Shown here one piece after another: positions 38,228-47,449 of a stretch of DNA of 64,000 nucleotides. A program made the position numbers and the translations under genes. This stretch comes from Photobacterium lutimaris. Lineage in GTDB: Bacteria > Pseudomonadota > Gammaproteobacteria > Enterobacterales > Vibrionaceae. The stretch's first letter is position 1. Each line of letters starts with the position of its first letter. Where the stretch lies: contig NZ_PYMH01000001.1 in assembly GCF_003025555.1 (NCBI RefSeq), forward strand, positions 1,203,093 to 1,267,092, in the 5' to 3' direction. The notes under the pieces were generated by a model, which worked only from the letters and a program-made list of their open reading frames with translations, had not been told where the DNA came from and ran no database searches.

Positions 38228-38563
38228 TCAAGCTGTTGCCGAGTCTGCTCTAGGCCTAACCATTTCAAGAATGGCTGAAATTGGAACAATTGGGCCCATC
38301 ATGTTAACTCGCAGTGCATCACTGCCGGATGCATAATGCATCTCAGATGCGTCATAAGAAGAATAATTATACTTGTAGTTAAACTTCCCCGTTGCGATAT
38401 GTAACAGATCGAATTCTTTTCGGTGGCAAGAGATATAAGCACGCCAGTACATCGCATCCACAACTTCTGACGGGCGTTCTGCACGAATAATAAATCGCCA
38501 GCTTCCATCCTCGCCATAGAAGTCCAAAGGAAAAGTATTTTTTGTTTTTCTTTTGCTAAACAA
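38228..38563 (-). CDS. Hypothetical protein with uncertain start
   Basis: 111 residues: KNTFPLDFYGEDGSWRFII...NMMGPIVPISAILEMVRP. The composition looks like a real folded protein. The only start in the upstream open stretch is TTG 38563, without a ribosome binding site, and a stop (TAG) lies two codons before it. It may be a real gene with a weak start, or a 5'-truncated or frameshifted remnant. Confidence 0.45.
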   Translation of the reverse strand: MFSKRKTKNTFPLDFYGEDGSWRFIIRAERPSEVVDAMYWRAYISCHRKEFDLLHIATGKFNYKYNYSSYDASEMHYASGSDALRVNMMGPIVPISAILEMVRPRADSATA

Positions 38564-39121
38564 AGTCTATTTATCCACTTAACCAGCCTATCAATTGAAT
38601 TATGCAAGGATTGAAGCAGAATGGAAGAGATTACCGTGCAAAACCGTCAATTTTGACATAACTGTACAATTTTCGACGCCTTTTATTTAACTATAATCAA
38701 TAACTCCCATACCATTAGGTATCTAATACATCGAACCCCAGTCGACCTCTGAACCTATAGACTCAACCTCTTCAATAGTAATGCTTACACCGGAGTCAAC
38801 CCTGGCAGCGCCCATGAGTATCAATAGAGCCATCATTATTCGTCATCGATAGCTAATGTATATTTCATATGCATTTATTACTTAACCCATTGATAAGTTA
38901 ATTACATATCCAGCATTCATTGGACCTGATTATTCATTAAGCCACCCCCATAAAATTTACTCACCTATTCAACAAATAAAACTAATGATTAGTTGCTCAC
39001 TAAAAACACTTTTTAAGGAGTACCTGACGGTAAGAAGTGATAACATCCGCCACGATTTACATTCTGTTACAAATTGAGATTTTGTAATCAACCCCCAATC
39101 CATAGACATAGAGATGTAAAT
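38564..39121. other. Intergenic region upstream of the POT transporter
   Basis: About 560 AT-rich bases. It presumably contains the promoter of the POT gene. On the minus strand a 37-codon frame (38836-38723, MMALLILMGA...DWGSMY) has a hydrophobic start and acidic end but no ribosome binding site; I do not call it a gene. Confidence 0.4.
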
Positions 39122-40597
39122 ATGTGGAACAGACTCAATAAGTCGATGATGGTGTGCCAAATGATGTTTGGCCTTTCCTTCTACGGTGTGATGGTGATCC
39201 TCACCCGTTTTTTCTTGGAAAACCTCAATTACAGTGAAGCCGACACCATGATGGTTGTCGGTGCCTTTTCATCAATTGGTCCATTATTCGCGATCGCAGG
39301 CGGATTTATTGCTGATAAATTCCTTGGTGCCTACCGCTCGTTAACAATCAGCTATCTGGGCTTTGCTGTAGGTTATGCCCTGTTGGTAATGGGCGCATCC
39401 ACCCTTAACGTGCCTATGAGCTTGATCGGTATCGCGCTAGCAAGCTACTCTCGCGGCTTGATGTCACCTTCTTATCCCAGCCTCTACAAGCGCACGTTCA
39501 ACACTGAAGAACACTTTGAGAATGCCTACCCGGTTAACTACTCGGTCAACAACATTGGTGCACTCCTAGGCCAGTACTTTTTCCCGATGCTCGTCTTGAT
39601 CCTTGGTTTCAATGGCAGCTTTGCCCTTTCAGGCGCAATGGCGGCAATCGCTTTCATCATTTTGGTTATTTCACGTAAACCTCTGCTATCAGTTGCTACC
39701 GAAATGGATAACCAACCTACTGGTGCTAAAAACTGGATGGCCTTCAGCGTTATTTCAGTATCTATGATCGGCCTGGTTTTCTTCATGTTTTCAAACATGG
39801 ATATCGGTAAAAATATTGTTTATGCCATTGGTGCAGCCGCTATCGGTTACTTTATCTGGCTGATGATGAAGGCTAACCGATCTGATTCACTAAAAATGGG
39901 CACTATTTTAATTATCACTGCCCTGACTACTGCATTTTTCGTCTATTACGGTCAAATGATGACCTCAATGACCATGGTGACTATCAACACCATGCGCGGT
40001 GATCTGTTCGGTATCATCCCTATCGCCCCAGAAGCCTCAATGGCGATGAACCCGCTATGGTGTATTGTCGGCGGCCCGCTAGTCTCTTGGACTTTCTCTT
40101 CGCTAGAAAAACGAAATATCAATTTCTCTACTGCGACCAAAGTGAGCTTTTCCTTTGTATTAACTGCCATTGCCTTCGGTATTTTGACGATGGCGGTCTA
40201 CAACATCGGCGAAAATGTCATTATCCGCCCTGAAATATTCTTGGCGATCCATTTCTTCCAAGCATTGGCAGAAGTGATTGTTGGCAGTTTAGTCGTTGCT
40301 TTCATCCTGTCGGTTGCGCCAAAGCATATTGAGAACTTCTCTGTCAGTCTGTTCTCTGTCGCTATCGCGCTAAGCGGTATTGTCGGTGCAGTATTTTCAA
40401 CCTCTATTGCAATGGAGAAAGGACAGGAGATCACCCAAGAGGTGGTTCAAACTGTCTATGGTGATTACTTCAGCTTATTGACAATATTGGCAGTCGTGAT
40501 GGTTGTTGTTGCCCTGCTCGCCTCTCGTTTGATTCGAGTGATGCTGAAAAAAGCAGAAACAGAACAGCAGGAAAATGCAACGCTGGCTGAAGCATAA
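39122..40597 (+). CDS. POT/PTR-family proton-coupled peptide transporter
   Basis: 491 residues with about 12-14 membrane segments. YSVNNIGALLGQYFFPM is the PTR2-type signature on segment 5, and GGFIADKFLGAYRS is the loop between segments 2 and 3. It imports di- or tripeptides or a related substrate with protons. The usual ExxER-type motif on helix 1 is not evident (FYGVMVILTRFF instead), so the substrate or coupling may differ from DtpA. The start at ATG 39122 gives MWNRLNKS. Confidence 0.85.
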   Translation: MWNRLNKSMMVCQMMFGLSFYGVMVILTRFFLENLNYSEADTMMVVGAFSSIGPLFAIAGGFIADKFLGAYRSLTISYLGFAVGYALLVMGASTLNVPMSLIGIALASYSRGLMSPSYPSLYKRTFNTEEHFENAYPVNYSVNNIGALLGQYFFPMLVLILGFNGSFALSGAMAAIAFIILVISRKPLLSVATEMDNQPTGAKNWMAFSVISVSMIGLVFFMFSNMDIGKNIVYAIGAAAIGYFIWLMMKANRSDSLKMGTILIITALTTAFFVYYGQMMTSMTMVTINTMRGDLFGIIPIAPEASMAMNPLWCIVGGPLVSWTFSSLEKRNINFSTATKVSFSFVLTAIAFGILTMAVYNIGENVIIRPEIFLAIHFFQALAEVIVGSLVVAFILSVAPKHIENFSVSLFSVAIALSGIVGAVFSTSIAMEKGQEITQEVVQTVYGDYFSLLTILAVVMVVVALLASRLIRVMLKKAETEQQENATLAEA

Positions 40598-40627
40598 TCA
40601 GTGATTATTCAATGACACTATGATTTT

Positions 40628-40653
40628 AAAAGGCTCTGTATGGGCCTTTTTTA
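40628..40653 (+). terminator. Terminator of the POT gene
   Basis: AAAAGGCTC / GGGCCTTTT (one mismatch) with loop TGTAT, followed by TT. Confidence 0.7.
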
Positions 40654-40804
40654 TTGCCTAAAATTCATAAACAACAAGAGCTGAAGAGACATTAAGCAAA
40701 ACATTGATATTTGGTGAAAATTCAACCAAGGAGTGAGGATAAAGTGAAGAAAGCGTGGGTACTATCTTTTTAAAGGTAACACAAAAAAAATTATATTATT
40801 AGAC

Positions 40805-40832
40805 TTGTTAAAAAACTTTCTCAGCCTATAAT
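40805..40832 (+). promoter_or_regulatory. guaC copy 1 promoter
   Basis: TTGTTA (-35), 16 bases, TATAAT (-10). The start is predicted at about 40839, inside the left arm of the next hairpin. Confidence 0.8.
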
Positions 40833-40836
40833 TCTG

Positions 40837-40930
40837 AAAACCGGAGCGTCTGCCAACGCTCCGGTTTTTTTGTGCCTGCAACATGGTGTATAGGATTGCT
40901 GTCTGCCAACAGCTACCGACCATGTGGCAA
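40837..40930 (+). promoter_or_regulatory. Structured 5' leader of guaC copy 1
   Basis: Hairpin 1: AAAACCGGAGCGT (40837-40849) pairs with ACGCTCCGGTTTT (40856-40868), loop CTGCCA, and a run of seven T to 40871: an intrinsic-terminator shape at the very start of the RNA. Element 2: ACATGGT (40881-40887) pairs with ACCATGT (40919-40925), extended outward by TGC/GCA across one A-G mismatch; it encloses GCTGT-CTGCCA-ACAGC (40898-40913) with the same six-base loop, across an asymmetric internal loop (10 and 5 bases). No known riboswitch is recognised. Confidence 0.6.
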
Positions 40931-40957
40931 TATTCGATAAGATTTAAGGAATTACCA

Positions 40958-42001
40958 ATGCGTATCGAACAAGACTTGAAACTGGGCTTTAAAGATGTAC
41001 TGTTTCGTCCAAAACGTTCAACCCTAAAAAGTCGTTCTCAAGTTGAATTAACCCGCGATTTTACATTCAAGCATAGTGGTCGTCAATGGTCTGGTGTACC
41101 AATTATTGCTGCTAATATGGATTCCGTCGGTAGTTTCGAAATGACCGCTTCCCTGGCTAAGCACGGTGTAATGACCGCGGTTCACAAACACTACACTGTG
41201 GCTGACTGGGCTGAGTTTGTAAAAAACAGCGACGCAAGCGTGCTGAACAACGCAATGGTTTCTACTGGTACGTCTGAAGCTGACTTCCAGAAAACTAAAG
41301 ATGTAATGGCACTTTCTGATGACCTTATCTTTATCTGTATCGATATCGCCAACGGTTACTCTGAGCACCTTGTACAGTACGTGCAAAAAGTACGTGCGGA
41401 ATTCCCAGACAAAGTGATCAGCGCGGGTAACGTTGTTACCGGTGATATGGTAGAAGAGCTTATCCTTGCGGGTGCTGACATTGTTAAAGTCGGTATCGGC
41501 CCGGGCTCAGTCTGTACCACTCGCGTTAAAACGGGTGTGGGTTACCCTCAGCTGTCTGCCATCATCGAGTGTGCCGACGCTGCACACGGCCTAGGTGGTC
41601 GCATCATCGGTGACGGTGGTTGTGCCTGTGCCGGTGACGTTGCTAAAGCGTTCGGTGGCGGTGCTGATTTCGTGATGCTTGGCGGTATGCTGGCGGGTCA
41701 CGAAGAGAGCAACGGTGAAGTTATCGAGCAAGACGGTAAAATGTTCATGAAGTTCTACGGCATGTCTTCTCAAAGCGCGATGGACAAGCACTCGGGCGGT
41801 GTTGCCAAGTACCGTGCAGCAGAAGGTAAAACCGTACTACTGCCATACCGTGGCCCTGTTGAGAACACTATCCAGGACATCATGGGTGGCGTACGTTCTA
41901 CGTGTACTTACGTAGGCGCAGCGCAGCTAAAAGAGCTGACCAAGCGTACAACGTTTATCCGCGTACAAGAGCAAGAAAATAACGTATTCGGTAAAGAATA
42001 A
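40958..42001 (+). CDS. guaC: GMP reductase, copy 1
   Basis: 347 residues from ATG 40958 with AAGGA upstream. The IMPDH/GMPR barrel carries the catalytic Cys in [17 protein letters not shown] and the [24 protein letters not shown] phosphate-binding block. It reduces GMP to IMP with NADPH, feeding guanine nucleotides back to adenine nucleotides. It differs from copy 2 at six residues: Ser65/Ala, Glu86/Ala, Lys89/Glu, Asn90/Thr, Ser91/Asn and Glu302/Asp. After the stop, the last codons recur imperfectly (TTCGGTAAAGAGTAA). Confidence 0.96.
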   Translation: MRIEQDLKLGFKDVLFRPKRSTLKSRSQVELTRDFTFKHSGRQWSGVPIIAANMDSVGSFEMTASLAKHGVMTAVHKHYTVADWAEFVKNSDASVLNNAMVSTGTSEADFQKTKDVMALSDDLIFICIDIANGYSEHLVQYVQKVRAEFPDKVISAGNVVTGDMVEELILAGADIVKVGIGPGSVCTTRVKTGVGYPQLSAIIECADAAHGLGGRIIGDGGCACAGDVAKAFGGGADFVMLGGMLAGHEESNGEVIEQDGKMFMKFYGMSSQSAMDKHSGGVAKYRAAEGKTVLLPYRGPVENTIQDIMGGVRSTCTYVGAAQLKELTKRTTFIRVQEQENNVFGKE

Positions 42002-42050
42002 GGTTTTCGGTAAAGAGTAATTACCACTCTTTAGCTAAAATATGATTTTG

Positions 42051-42074
42051 CAAAGGCCACTGATGTGGCCTTTG
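42051..42074. terminator. Terminator between guaC copy 1 and the Crp-type regulator
   Basis: CAAAGGCCAC / GTGGCCTTTG, a 10-bp stem with loop TGAT, followed by TTTTG. Confidence 0.85.
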
Positions 42075-42079
42075 TTTTG

Positions 42080-42745
42080 TTATTGTTGGCATTGATTCAA
42101 ATAGTCTACCAGTCGATCAAGGTTAACCGGGATGATCGAAGAGTTGTCCTCCCCTTTCTTCACTAAGCCCTCTTTTATAAGCTCATGAATAATTCGGGTA
42201 TAGGCTCTATCAGTACAACCAAACCTTTGTGCCTCCTGATACATATAGACATGGCTCAACGATCTGCTTTCAGTCGTGCAGCGATTGACAATATCTTTGA
42301 CGATATTGAACTTTAGCGGGTATAAAGATCGCTCGATTGCAATGTTCATTGACGATTGATACATGTTTGCCATTCGGTGGTTCATCCAAAATGCTATCGT
42401 CGCATCTTGTAGCAAGATCTCCGAGAACCGCTCTTTGGGTATAACCACTAATTCAGTGGTCGCCGTTGCCACTACATCAAATGAACATAGGTTACCCGAG
42501 AAAAACTCAATCTCTCCGAAAAAGTTATCTTCTATATAGTAGTCACCCAAGCTGAGCGTTTTACCATTTAGCGCTGTGTGTAAAAGCATAAATTGAGCAG
42601 CCGCAGACCAATACACCTCAGTGACTTCGTGTTCCTGTCTAACGATATAATCGCCCTTATATCGCGTTATGCGCCGGAAGTTCTCATTCTTAACTAACTG
42701 ACGAAACCGTTCTGGCCCTTTGCTCAGAATTTCAGACATATCCAT
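42080..42745 (-). CDS. Crp/Fnr-family regulator, YeiL-like
   Basis: 221 residues. A cyclic-nucleotide-type beta-barrel (about 20-120, with NFFGEIEFFSGN), a long helix and a C-terminal HTH (about 165-205, EAQRFGCTDRAYTRIIHEL). The pattern around GEIEF and the linker helix recalls E. coli YeiL, a regulator beside nucleoside genes. There are no Fnr-type N-terminal cysteines. Its place between guaC and add suggests control of purine salvage; this is inference. Confidence 0.8.
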   Translation of the reverse strand: MDMSEILSKGPERFRQLVKNENFRRITRYKGDYIVRQEHEVTEVYWSAAAQFMLLHTALNGKTLSLGDYYIEDNFFGEIEFFSGNLCSFDVVATATTELVVIPKERFSEILLQDATIAFWMNHRMANMYQSSMNIAIERSLYPLKFNIVKDIVNRCTTESRSLSHVYMYQEAQRFGCTDRAYTRIIHELIKEGLVKKGEDNSSIIPVNLDRLVDYLNQCQQ

Positions 42746-42908
42746 CTTGTGTAAACTGTATCCAACCTATCAAATTGTGAAATAAAACTTGTCACACCCG
42801 GACAATTGTCCTGCTATTAACCCCAAGCTATTCTTTAAGCTAATGTTCATAAGCTCAGGGAGCAAATAGCTTCCTGCATTATTGCGTATACTCATAATGA
42901 TTAACTGC

Positions 42909-42937
42909 AATCTGGGGAGCTTTGTGTTTCCCAGATT
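42909..42937 (+). promoter_or_regulatory. Hairpin in the add 5' untranslated region
   Basis: AATCTGGG / CCCAGATT, 8 bp extended by G-U and A-U pairs, ending 22 bases before the ATG. No T-run follows. It may influence translation of add. Confidence 0.45.
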
Positions 42938-42959
42938 ATACATTGTTAGGACAACACTA

Positions 42960-43955
42960 ATGAATTACTTCGACCTGCCGAAAATTGATCTTCATTGCCA
43001 CCTAGATGGTAGCGTTAGACCGCAGACTGTTATCGACTTGGCCAAACAACAACACATCACTCTACCTAGTTATGATGTTGATGAAGTCAATGCATTGATG
43101 GTTGCTCCCGAAACTTGCTCTGACCTGCCTGAATACCTCAGTCGCTTTGACCTACCTGTTTCGGTAATGCAAACCGCAGAGAGCTTGGAGCGTATATCCT
43201 TTGAGCTGTTTGAAGATGCAGCCAAAGAAAACGTAAAGTACTTGGAAGTTCGCTTCGCCCCTCAACTTCATATTCAAAAAGGGCTGACCTATGAGCAAAT
43301 CATTGCCAGCGCTGTAAAAGGGATGAAAAAGGCTGAAGCTCAGTATGATATTAAGGGTAACTATATCCTTTCGATGGTGAAGTTCTTGCCTTCGGACACC
43401 ATCAACCAAGTTATTGATGCTGGCGTTGGCTTACTCAACCAAGGCGTCGTTGCATTTGACCTTGCAGGTAGCGAACTGGATGGGTTCTCCCACGACTATG
43501 CGACCTACGCACAATATGCGAAAGACAAAGGGTACAGAGTTACCATTCACGCCGGTGAGCAAGGCAGTGGACAAAATGTCTATGAAGCTATTTCTATCCT
43601 AGGTGCAGAGCGCATTGGTCATGGCGTCGCGATAAAAGATCATAAAGAAGCATACAACCTAGTGAAGCAAGAGGATGTAGCTCTTGAAACTTGCCCAAGC
43701 AGCAATGTTCAAACTAAAGCGATCAGTGAACTTGCCCTTCACCCGATTAAAGCGTTTTACCAAGATGGTGTGCCTGTGACTATCAACACTGACAACCGCA
43801 CGGTATCCAACACCACAATGACTGATGAAGTTCGCAAGGTGATGGAACAATTTGAGCTAAGCGTTGACGATTACTATGAAATCTACAAGATGAGTGTTCA
43901 GCATTCCTTCGCATCAGATGACGTTAAGCAAGACCTGATGAAACTGGCTAAGTAA
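42960..43955 (+). CDS. add: Adenosine deaminase
   Basis: 331 residues from ATG 42960. Zinc ligands are visible: His12 and His14 in DLHCHLDGS, the His of VTIHAGEQ with catalytic Glu-Gly context, and the NTDNRT block near the C-terminus with its Asp. It converts adenosine to inosine in the cytoplasm. Flanked by both guaC copies and a YeiL-like regulator, it belongs to a purine interconversion block that feeds IMP and inosine. Confidence 0.94.
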   Translation: MNYFDLPKIDLHCHLDGSVRPQTVIDLAKQQHITLPSYDVDEVNALMVAPETCSDLPEYLSRFDLPVSVMQTAESLERISFELFEDAAKENVKYLEVRFAPQLHIQKGLTYEQIIASAVKGMKKAEAQYDIKGNYILSMVKFLPSDTINQVIDAGVGLLNQGVVAFDLAGSELDGFSHDYATYAQYAKDKGYRVTIHAGEQGSGQNVYEAISILGAERIGHGVAIKDHKEAYNLVKQEDVALETCPSSNVQTKAISELALHPIKAFYQDGVPVTINTDNRTVSNTTMTDEVRKVMEQFELSVDDYYEIYKMSVQHSFASDDVKQDLMKLAK

Positions 43956-43970
43956 CGCCTAAGTAATACA

Positions 43971-44002
43971 CCATCATGGTTACCGAAAAGTAACCATGAT
44001 GG
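43971..44002. terminator. Terminator between add and the LysR gene
   Basis: CCATCATGGTTAC / GTAACCATGATGG, a 13-bp stem with a 6-base loop, then ACTTTTT. Confidence 0.85.
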
Positions 44003-44078
44003 ACTTTTTCCCTCGTATATCATTGACTATCTAATATTTCTTGCTAAATAGCGCACTTATTATCTGAAATCGGGTTTA

Positions 44079-44984
44079 TTATAGCGATGAAACATGTTTC
44101 TTTACTTTACCTGCAAGGAACTCTCTTAGCGCCTGAATTTGAGGGTTGATGACCCGGCGACTCGCACACACTAAATATAAAGGCGCAGGCTCAGTCTCTC
44201 TCCCTATATCAATTTCAAGCAAACGCCCTTGCTGTAGGTCATCTTTCACATCTAATAATGATTTATACGCAATACCTTTCCCGGCAAGGGCCCATCGCCT
44301 AACTGCCTCCCCATCATTGGCATAGCGATTTCCTTTTACCACTAAGATCTGCTCTTGCCCTTGGTTAAAAAACCGCCAACGGTTATACAAGCTCTCACCC
44401 AAGGCAAAACAGAGACAGTTATGTTTCACCAACTCATGAGGGGAATCTGGATAGCCATACTCAGAGAGATAATCAGGCGATGCGCACAAAATACGTTTAT
44501 TCCCTCCAGCAATGGGCAAGGCAACCAGTGAAGAATCACTGGGTTCACCATAGCGTAAGGCGACATCAACAGGCTGTGTATACATGTCCGCAAGCCCATC
44601 GGTTAACTGAATTCTGACGTCTAACTTCGGATGCAAATCCATGAACTCATCGATCCAACCCAACAAAAGATTCCGGCCGCAGTCTGACGGCATAGACAGC
44701 TTAATTACACCCTGAAATTCTGCCTGCCCTTCGCTAATAGCACCGCATGCTTCTGTCATTAGCCCTACAGCTTGCTCGCAATAATTAAGGAATTGCTCCC
44801 CTTGCTGAGTAAGGCGTAAATTCCGAGTTGAGCGAATAAATAATAAGGCACCAACTTCATTTTCTAACCGCTTTAATGCCGCACTTGCTGCTGCTGGCGT
44901 GATATCCATGTTTCTAGCTGCCGCAGAAAGACTATGTCGCCTTGCAGTCTCAATAAAAATCTTAAGATCGTTGAGAGCCTTCAT
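44079..44984 (-). CDS. LysR-family transcriptional regulator
   Basis: 301 residues from ATG 44984 (AAGGCG upstream; a TTG six codons earlier is less likely). N-terminal HTH with LKIFIETARRHSLSAAARNM and ITPAAASAALKRLE, then the ligand-binding domain. It is of the type that controls neighbouring oxidoreductases. Divergent from the dehydrogenase at 45124, with a perfect palindrome between them. Confidence 0.9.
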   Translation of the reverse strand: MKALNDLKIFIETARRHSLSAAARNMDITPAAASAALKRLENEVGALLFIRSTRNLRLTQQGEQFLNYCEQAVGLMTEACGAISEGQAEFQGVIKLSMPSDCGRNLLLGWIDEFMDLHPKLDVRIQLTDGLADMYTQPVDVALRYGEPSDSSLVALPIAGGNKRILCASPDYLSEYGYPDSPHELVKHNCLCFALGESLYNRWRFFNQGQEQILVVKGNRYANDGEAVRRWALAGKGIAYKSLLDVKDDLQQGRLLEIDIGRETEPAPLYLVCASRRVINPQIQALREFLAGKVKKHVSSL

Positions 44985-44996
44985 CGCACGCCTTAT

Positions 44997-45015
44997 TTTC
45001 AAATAATATTTGAAA
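44997..45015. promoter_or_regulatory. Likely LysR operator
   Basis: TTTCAAATAATATTTGAAA is a 19-bp perfect palindrome, 13 bases upstream of the LysR start. It contains the T-N11-A pattern of LysR sites and would suit autoregulation and control of the dehydrogenase gene. Confidence 0.6.
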
Positions 45016-45123
45016 GTAAATCAAACCGACGATGGTTTTTCAAATTTTCATTGTCAAATAAACTTCAATCATAGATTTGATAAAGCACCTACCCTTTTGA
45101 AAGGGAAGCTAAAGGAGAACACC

Positions 45124-46128
45124 ATGAAAGCGGTCGGCTATCAACAATCACTACCCATTACTGAATCGCAATCTCTGATTGATATTACCCTGCCAGAGCC
45201 TATTACTTCGGGCACTGACATTTTGGTTGAAGTAAAAGCAATCTCGGTCAACCCGGTTGATACCAAAGTTCGAATGCGTGTGGCACCAGAACAGGGCCAA
45301 TACAAGGTCCTTGGTTGGGATGCTGCGGGTATCGTCAAATCGGTCGGTCCCGATGTAACACTCTTTAAACCAGGAGATAAAGTCTGGTATGCCGGTGATC
45401 TTACCCGCTCAGGCACTAACGCCGAATACCAGCTGGTTGATGAGAAAATTGTTGGCCATATGCCAAAAAGCTTAGGGTTTTCGCAAGCAGCAGCCTTGCC
45501 GCTGACAACCATCACCGCATGGGAAATGCTGTTTGACCGTTTGGAAGTAGAAAAAGACAGTAACAAAAAGCTACTTATTATCGGGGCTGCCGGTGGCGTG
45601 GGCTCAATTATGGTCCAACTGGCGAAAACGATGACGAACTTAACCGTTATCGGCACGGCCTCTCGCCCTGAAACGCAGTCATGGTTAACTGAACTCGGAG
45701 CCGATCATGTTATCAACCACCGTGAATCTCTGAGCAAACAACTTGCCGACAAAGGTCTTGGCGACGTCGATTATGTCGTGGGTCTAACCAATTCTGACGA
45801 TCACCTCAGCGAGATTGTTGAGTCTATCAAGCCACAAGGAAAATTCGGCCTGATTGATGATCCGGCCTCTTTCGACATATTGCAACTCAAGCGTAAAAGC
45901 ATCTCTCTGCATTGGGAGTTTATGTATACCCGCTCACTATTTGGCACTGAAGACATGATTGAGCAGCATCATTTGCTCAACAGTGTTGCAAAAATGGTCG
46001 ATGACGGGAATATAAAATCAACAGTCGCTCACCAAGGTGGGGGAATTTGTGCTGAAAACTTAAAGAAAGCACATGCGCTTTTAGAATCACAAAAAGCATT
46101 GGGCAAGATTGTACTTGAAGGGTTTTAG
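45124..46128 (+). CDS. Zinc-type alcohol dehydrogenase-like protein (MDR superfamily)
   Basis: 334 residues from ATG 45124 with AAGGAG seven bases upstream. A GroES-like N-domain and a Rossmann NADPH domain with IIGAAGGVGSIMVQLAK. Despite the family name, the structural zinc cysteines are absent, as in quinone-oxidoreductase-like members. It probably reduces a quinone or enone with NADPH. The divergent LysR gene is the likely controller. Confidence 0.88.
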   Translation: MKAVGYQQSLPITESQSLIDITLPEPITSGTDILVEVKAISVNPVDTKVRMRVAPEQGQYKVLGWDAAGIVKSVGPDVTLFKPGDKVWYAGDLTRSGTNAEYQLVDEKIVGHMPKSLGFSQAAALPLTTITAWEMLFDRLEVEKDSNKKLLIIGAAGGVGSIMVQLAKTMTNLTVIGTASRPETQSWLTELGADHVINHRESLSKQLADKGLGDVDYVVGLTNSDDHLSEIVESIKPQGKFGLIDDPASFDILQLKRKSISLHWEFMYTRSLFGTEDMIEQHHLLNSVAKMVDDGNIKSTVAHQGGGICAENLKKAHALLESQKALGKIVLEGF

Positions 46129-46252
46129 TTTAAAATCAATAAACTAGGCGCTATAGGTTGAGCTTTTACGAAGGTGTAGTTAGGAAGATACTATGCAGCA
46201 CTCAAGGTGCTATCTCTGTAAAGGTAACACAAAAAAAATCATATTATTAGAC

Positions 46253-46280
46253 TTGTTAAAAAACTTTCTCAGCCTATAAT
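46253..46280 (+). promoter_or_regulatory. guaC copy 2 promoter
   Basis: TTGTTA, 16 bases, TATAAT, identical to copy 1; the base right after the -10 is G instead of T. Confidence 0.8.
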
Positions 46281-46284
46281 GCTG

Positions 46285-46378
46285 AAAACCGGAGCGTCTG
46301 CCAACGCTCCGGTTTTTTTGTGCCTGCAACATGGTGTATAGGATTGCTGTCTGCCAACAGCTACCGACCATGTGGCAA
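46285..46378 (+). promoter_or_regulatory. Structured 5' leader of guaC copy 2
   Basis: Same two elements as copy 1, with identical sequence throughout: a terminator-like hairpin (46285-46319) and a nested stem-loop with the repeated CTGCCA loop. Confidence 0.6.
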
Positions 46379-46405
46379 TATTCGATAAGATTTAAGGAAT
46401 TACCA

Positions 46406-47449
46406 ATGCGTATCGAACAAGACTTGAAGCTGGGTTTTAAAGATGTACTGTTTCGTCCAAAACGTTCAACCCTAAAAAGCCGTTCTCAAGTTGAATTAAC
46501 CCGCGATTTTACATTCAAGCATAGCGGTCGTCAATGGTCTGGTGTGCCAATTATTGCTGCTAATATGGATTCTGTCGGTAGCTTCGAAATGACCGCGGCC
46601 CTTGCCAAGCACGGCGTAATGACTGCCGTTCACAAGCACTACACCGTTGCTGACTGGGCTGCATTCGTTGAAACCAACGACGCAAGCGTGCTGAACAACG
46701 CAATGGTTTCTACTGGTACGTCTGAAGCTGACTTCCAGAAAACCAAAGATGTGATGGCCCTTTCTGATGACCTTATCTTCATCTGTATCGATATCGCCAA
46801 CGGTTACTCCGAGCACCTTGTACAGTACGTGCAAAAAGTACGTGCGGAATTCCCAGACAAAGTGATCAGCGCGGGTAACGTTGTTACCGGTGATATGGTA
46901 GAAGAGCTTATCCTTGCGGGTGCTGACATTGTTAAAGTCGGTATCGGCCCAGGCTCAGTCTGTACCACTCGCGTTAAAACGGGTGTGGGTTACCCTCAGC
47001 TATCTGCCATCATCGAGTGTGCCGACGCTGCACACGGCCTAGGTGGTCGCATCATCGGTGACGGTGGTTGTGCCTGTGCCGGTGACGTTGCTAAAGCGTT
47101 CGGTGGCGGTGCTGATTTCGTGATGCTTGGCGGTATGCTGGCGGGTCACGAAGAGAGCAACGGTGAAGTTATCGAGCAAGACGGTAAAATGTTCATGAAG
47201 TTCTACGGCATGTCTTCTCAAAGCGCGATGGACAAGCACTCAGGCGGTGTTGCCAAGTACCGTGCGGCAGAAGGTAAAACCGTACTACTGCCATACCGTG
47301 GCCCTGTTGATAACACTATCCAGGACATCATGGGTGGCGTACGTTCGACGTGTACTTACGTAGGCGCAGCACAACTAAAAGAGCTGACCAAGCGCACAAC
47401 GTTTATCCGCGTGCAAGAGCAGGAAAACAACGTATTCGGTAAAGAATAA
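46406..47449 (+). CDS. guaC: GMP reductase, copy 2
   Basis: 347 residues with all catalytic motifs intact, so both copies appear functional. The segment around residues 65-91 ([16 protein letters not shown]) is where it departs from copy 1; most other base changes are silent. Transcription is in the same direction as copy 1. Confidence 0.96.
   Translation: MRIEQDLKLGFKDVLFRPKRSTLKSRSQVELTRDFTFKHSGRQWSGVPIIAANMDSVGSFEMTAALAKHGVMTAVHKHYTVADWAAFVETNDASVLNNAMVSTGTSEADFQKTKDVMALSDDLIFICIDIANGYSEHLVQYVQKVRAEFPDKVISAGNVVTGDMVEELILAGADIVKVGIGPGSVCTTRVKTGVGYPQLSAIIECADAAHGLGGRIIGDGGCACAGDVAKAFGGGADFVMLGGMLAGHEESNGEVIEQDGKMFMKFYGMSSQSAMDKHSGGVAKYRAAEGKTVLLPYRGPVDNTIQDIMGGVRSTCTYVGAAQLKELTKRTTFIRVQEQENNVFGKE

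Larger units (their letters stand above)
40758..42003 (+). repeat. Direct repeat, copy 1 (guaC with promoter and leader)
   Basis: About 1,245 bases matched at 46206-47451 (offset 5,448). The 5' edge lies near GGTACTATCT and the 3' edge just after the guaC stop. The 157-base stretch 40801-40957 differs from copy 2 at only one base. Coding differences cluster at about 41107-41231 (roughly 16 percent) against about 2 percent in the last 650 bases. Confidence 0.95.

Noticed and set aside
38299..38607. 102-codon frame on the minus strand overlapping 38228-38563
   Set aside because: TTG start, no site, and less protein-like than the overlapping frame.
38723..38836. 37-codon frame with a hydrophobic N-terminus on the minus strand
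   Set aside because: No ribosome binding site or terminator; only mentioned as a remote possibility.
42840..42959. Adenine riboswitch before add
   Set aside because: TATACTCATAATGATTA looks faintly similar, but the TTTCTACC junction and the paired loops are missing.
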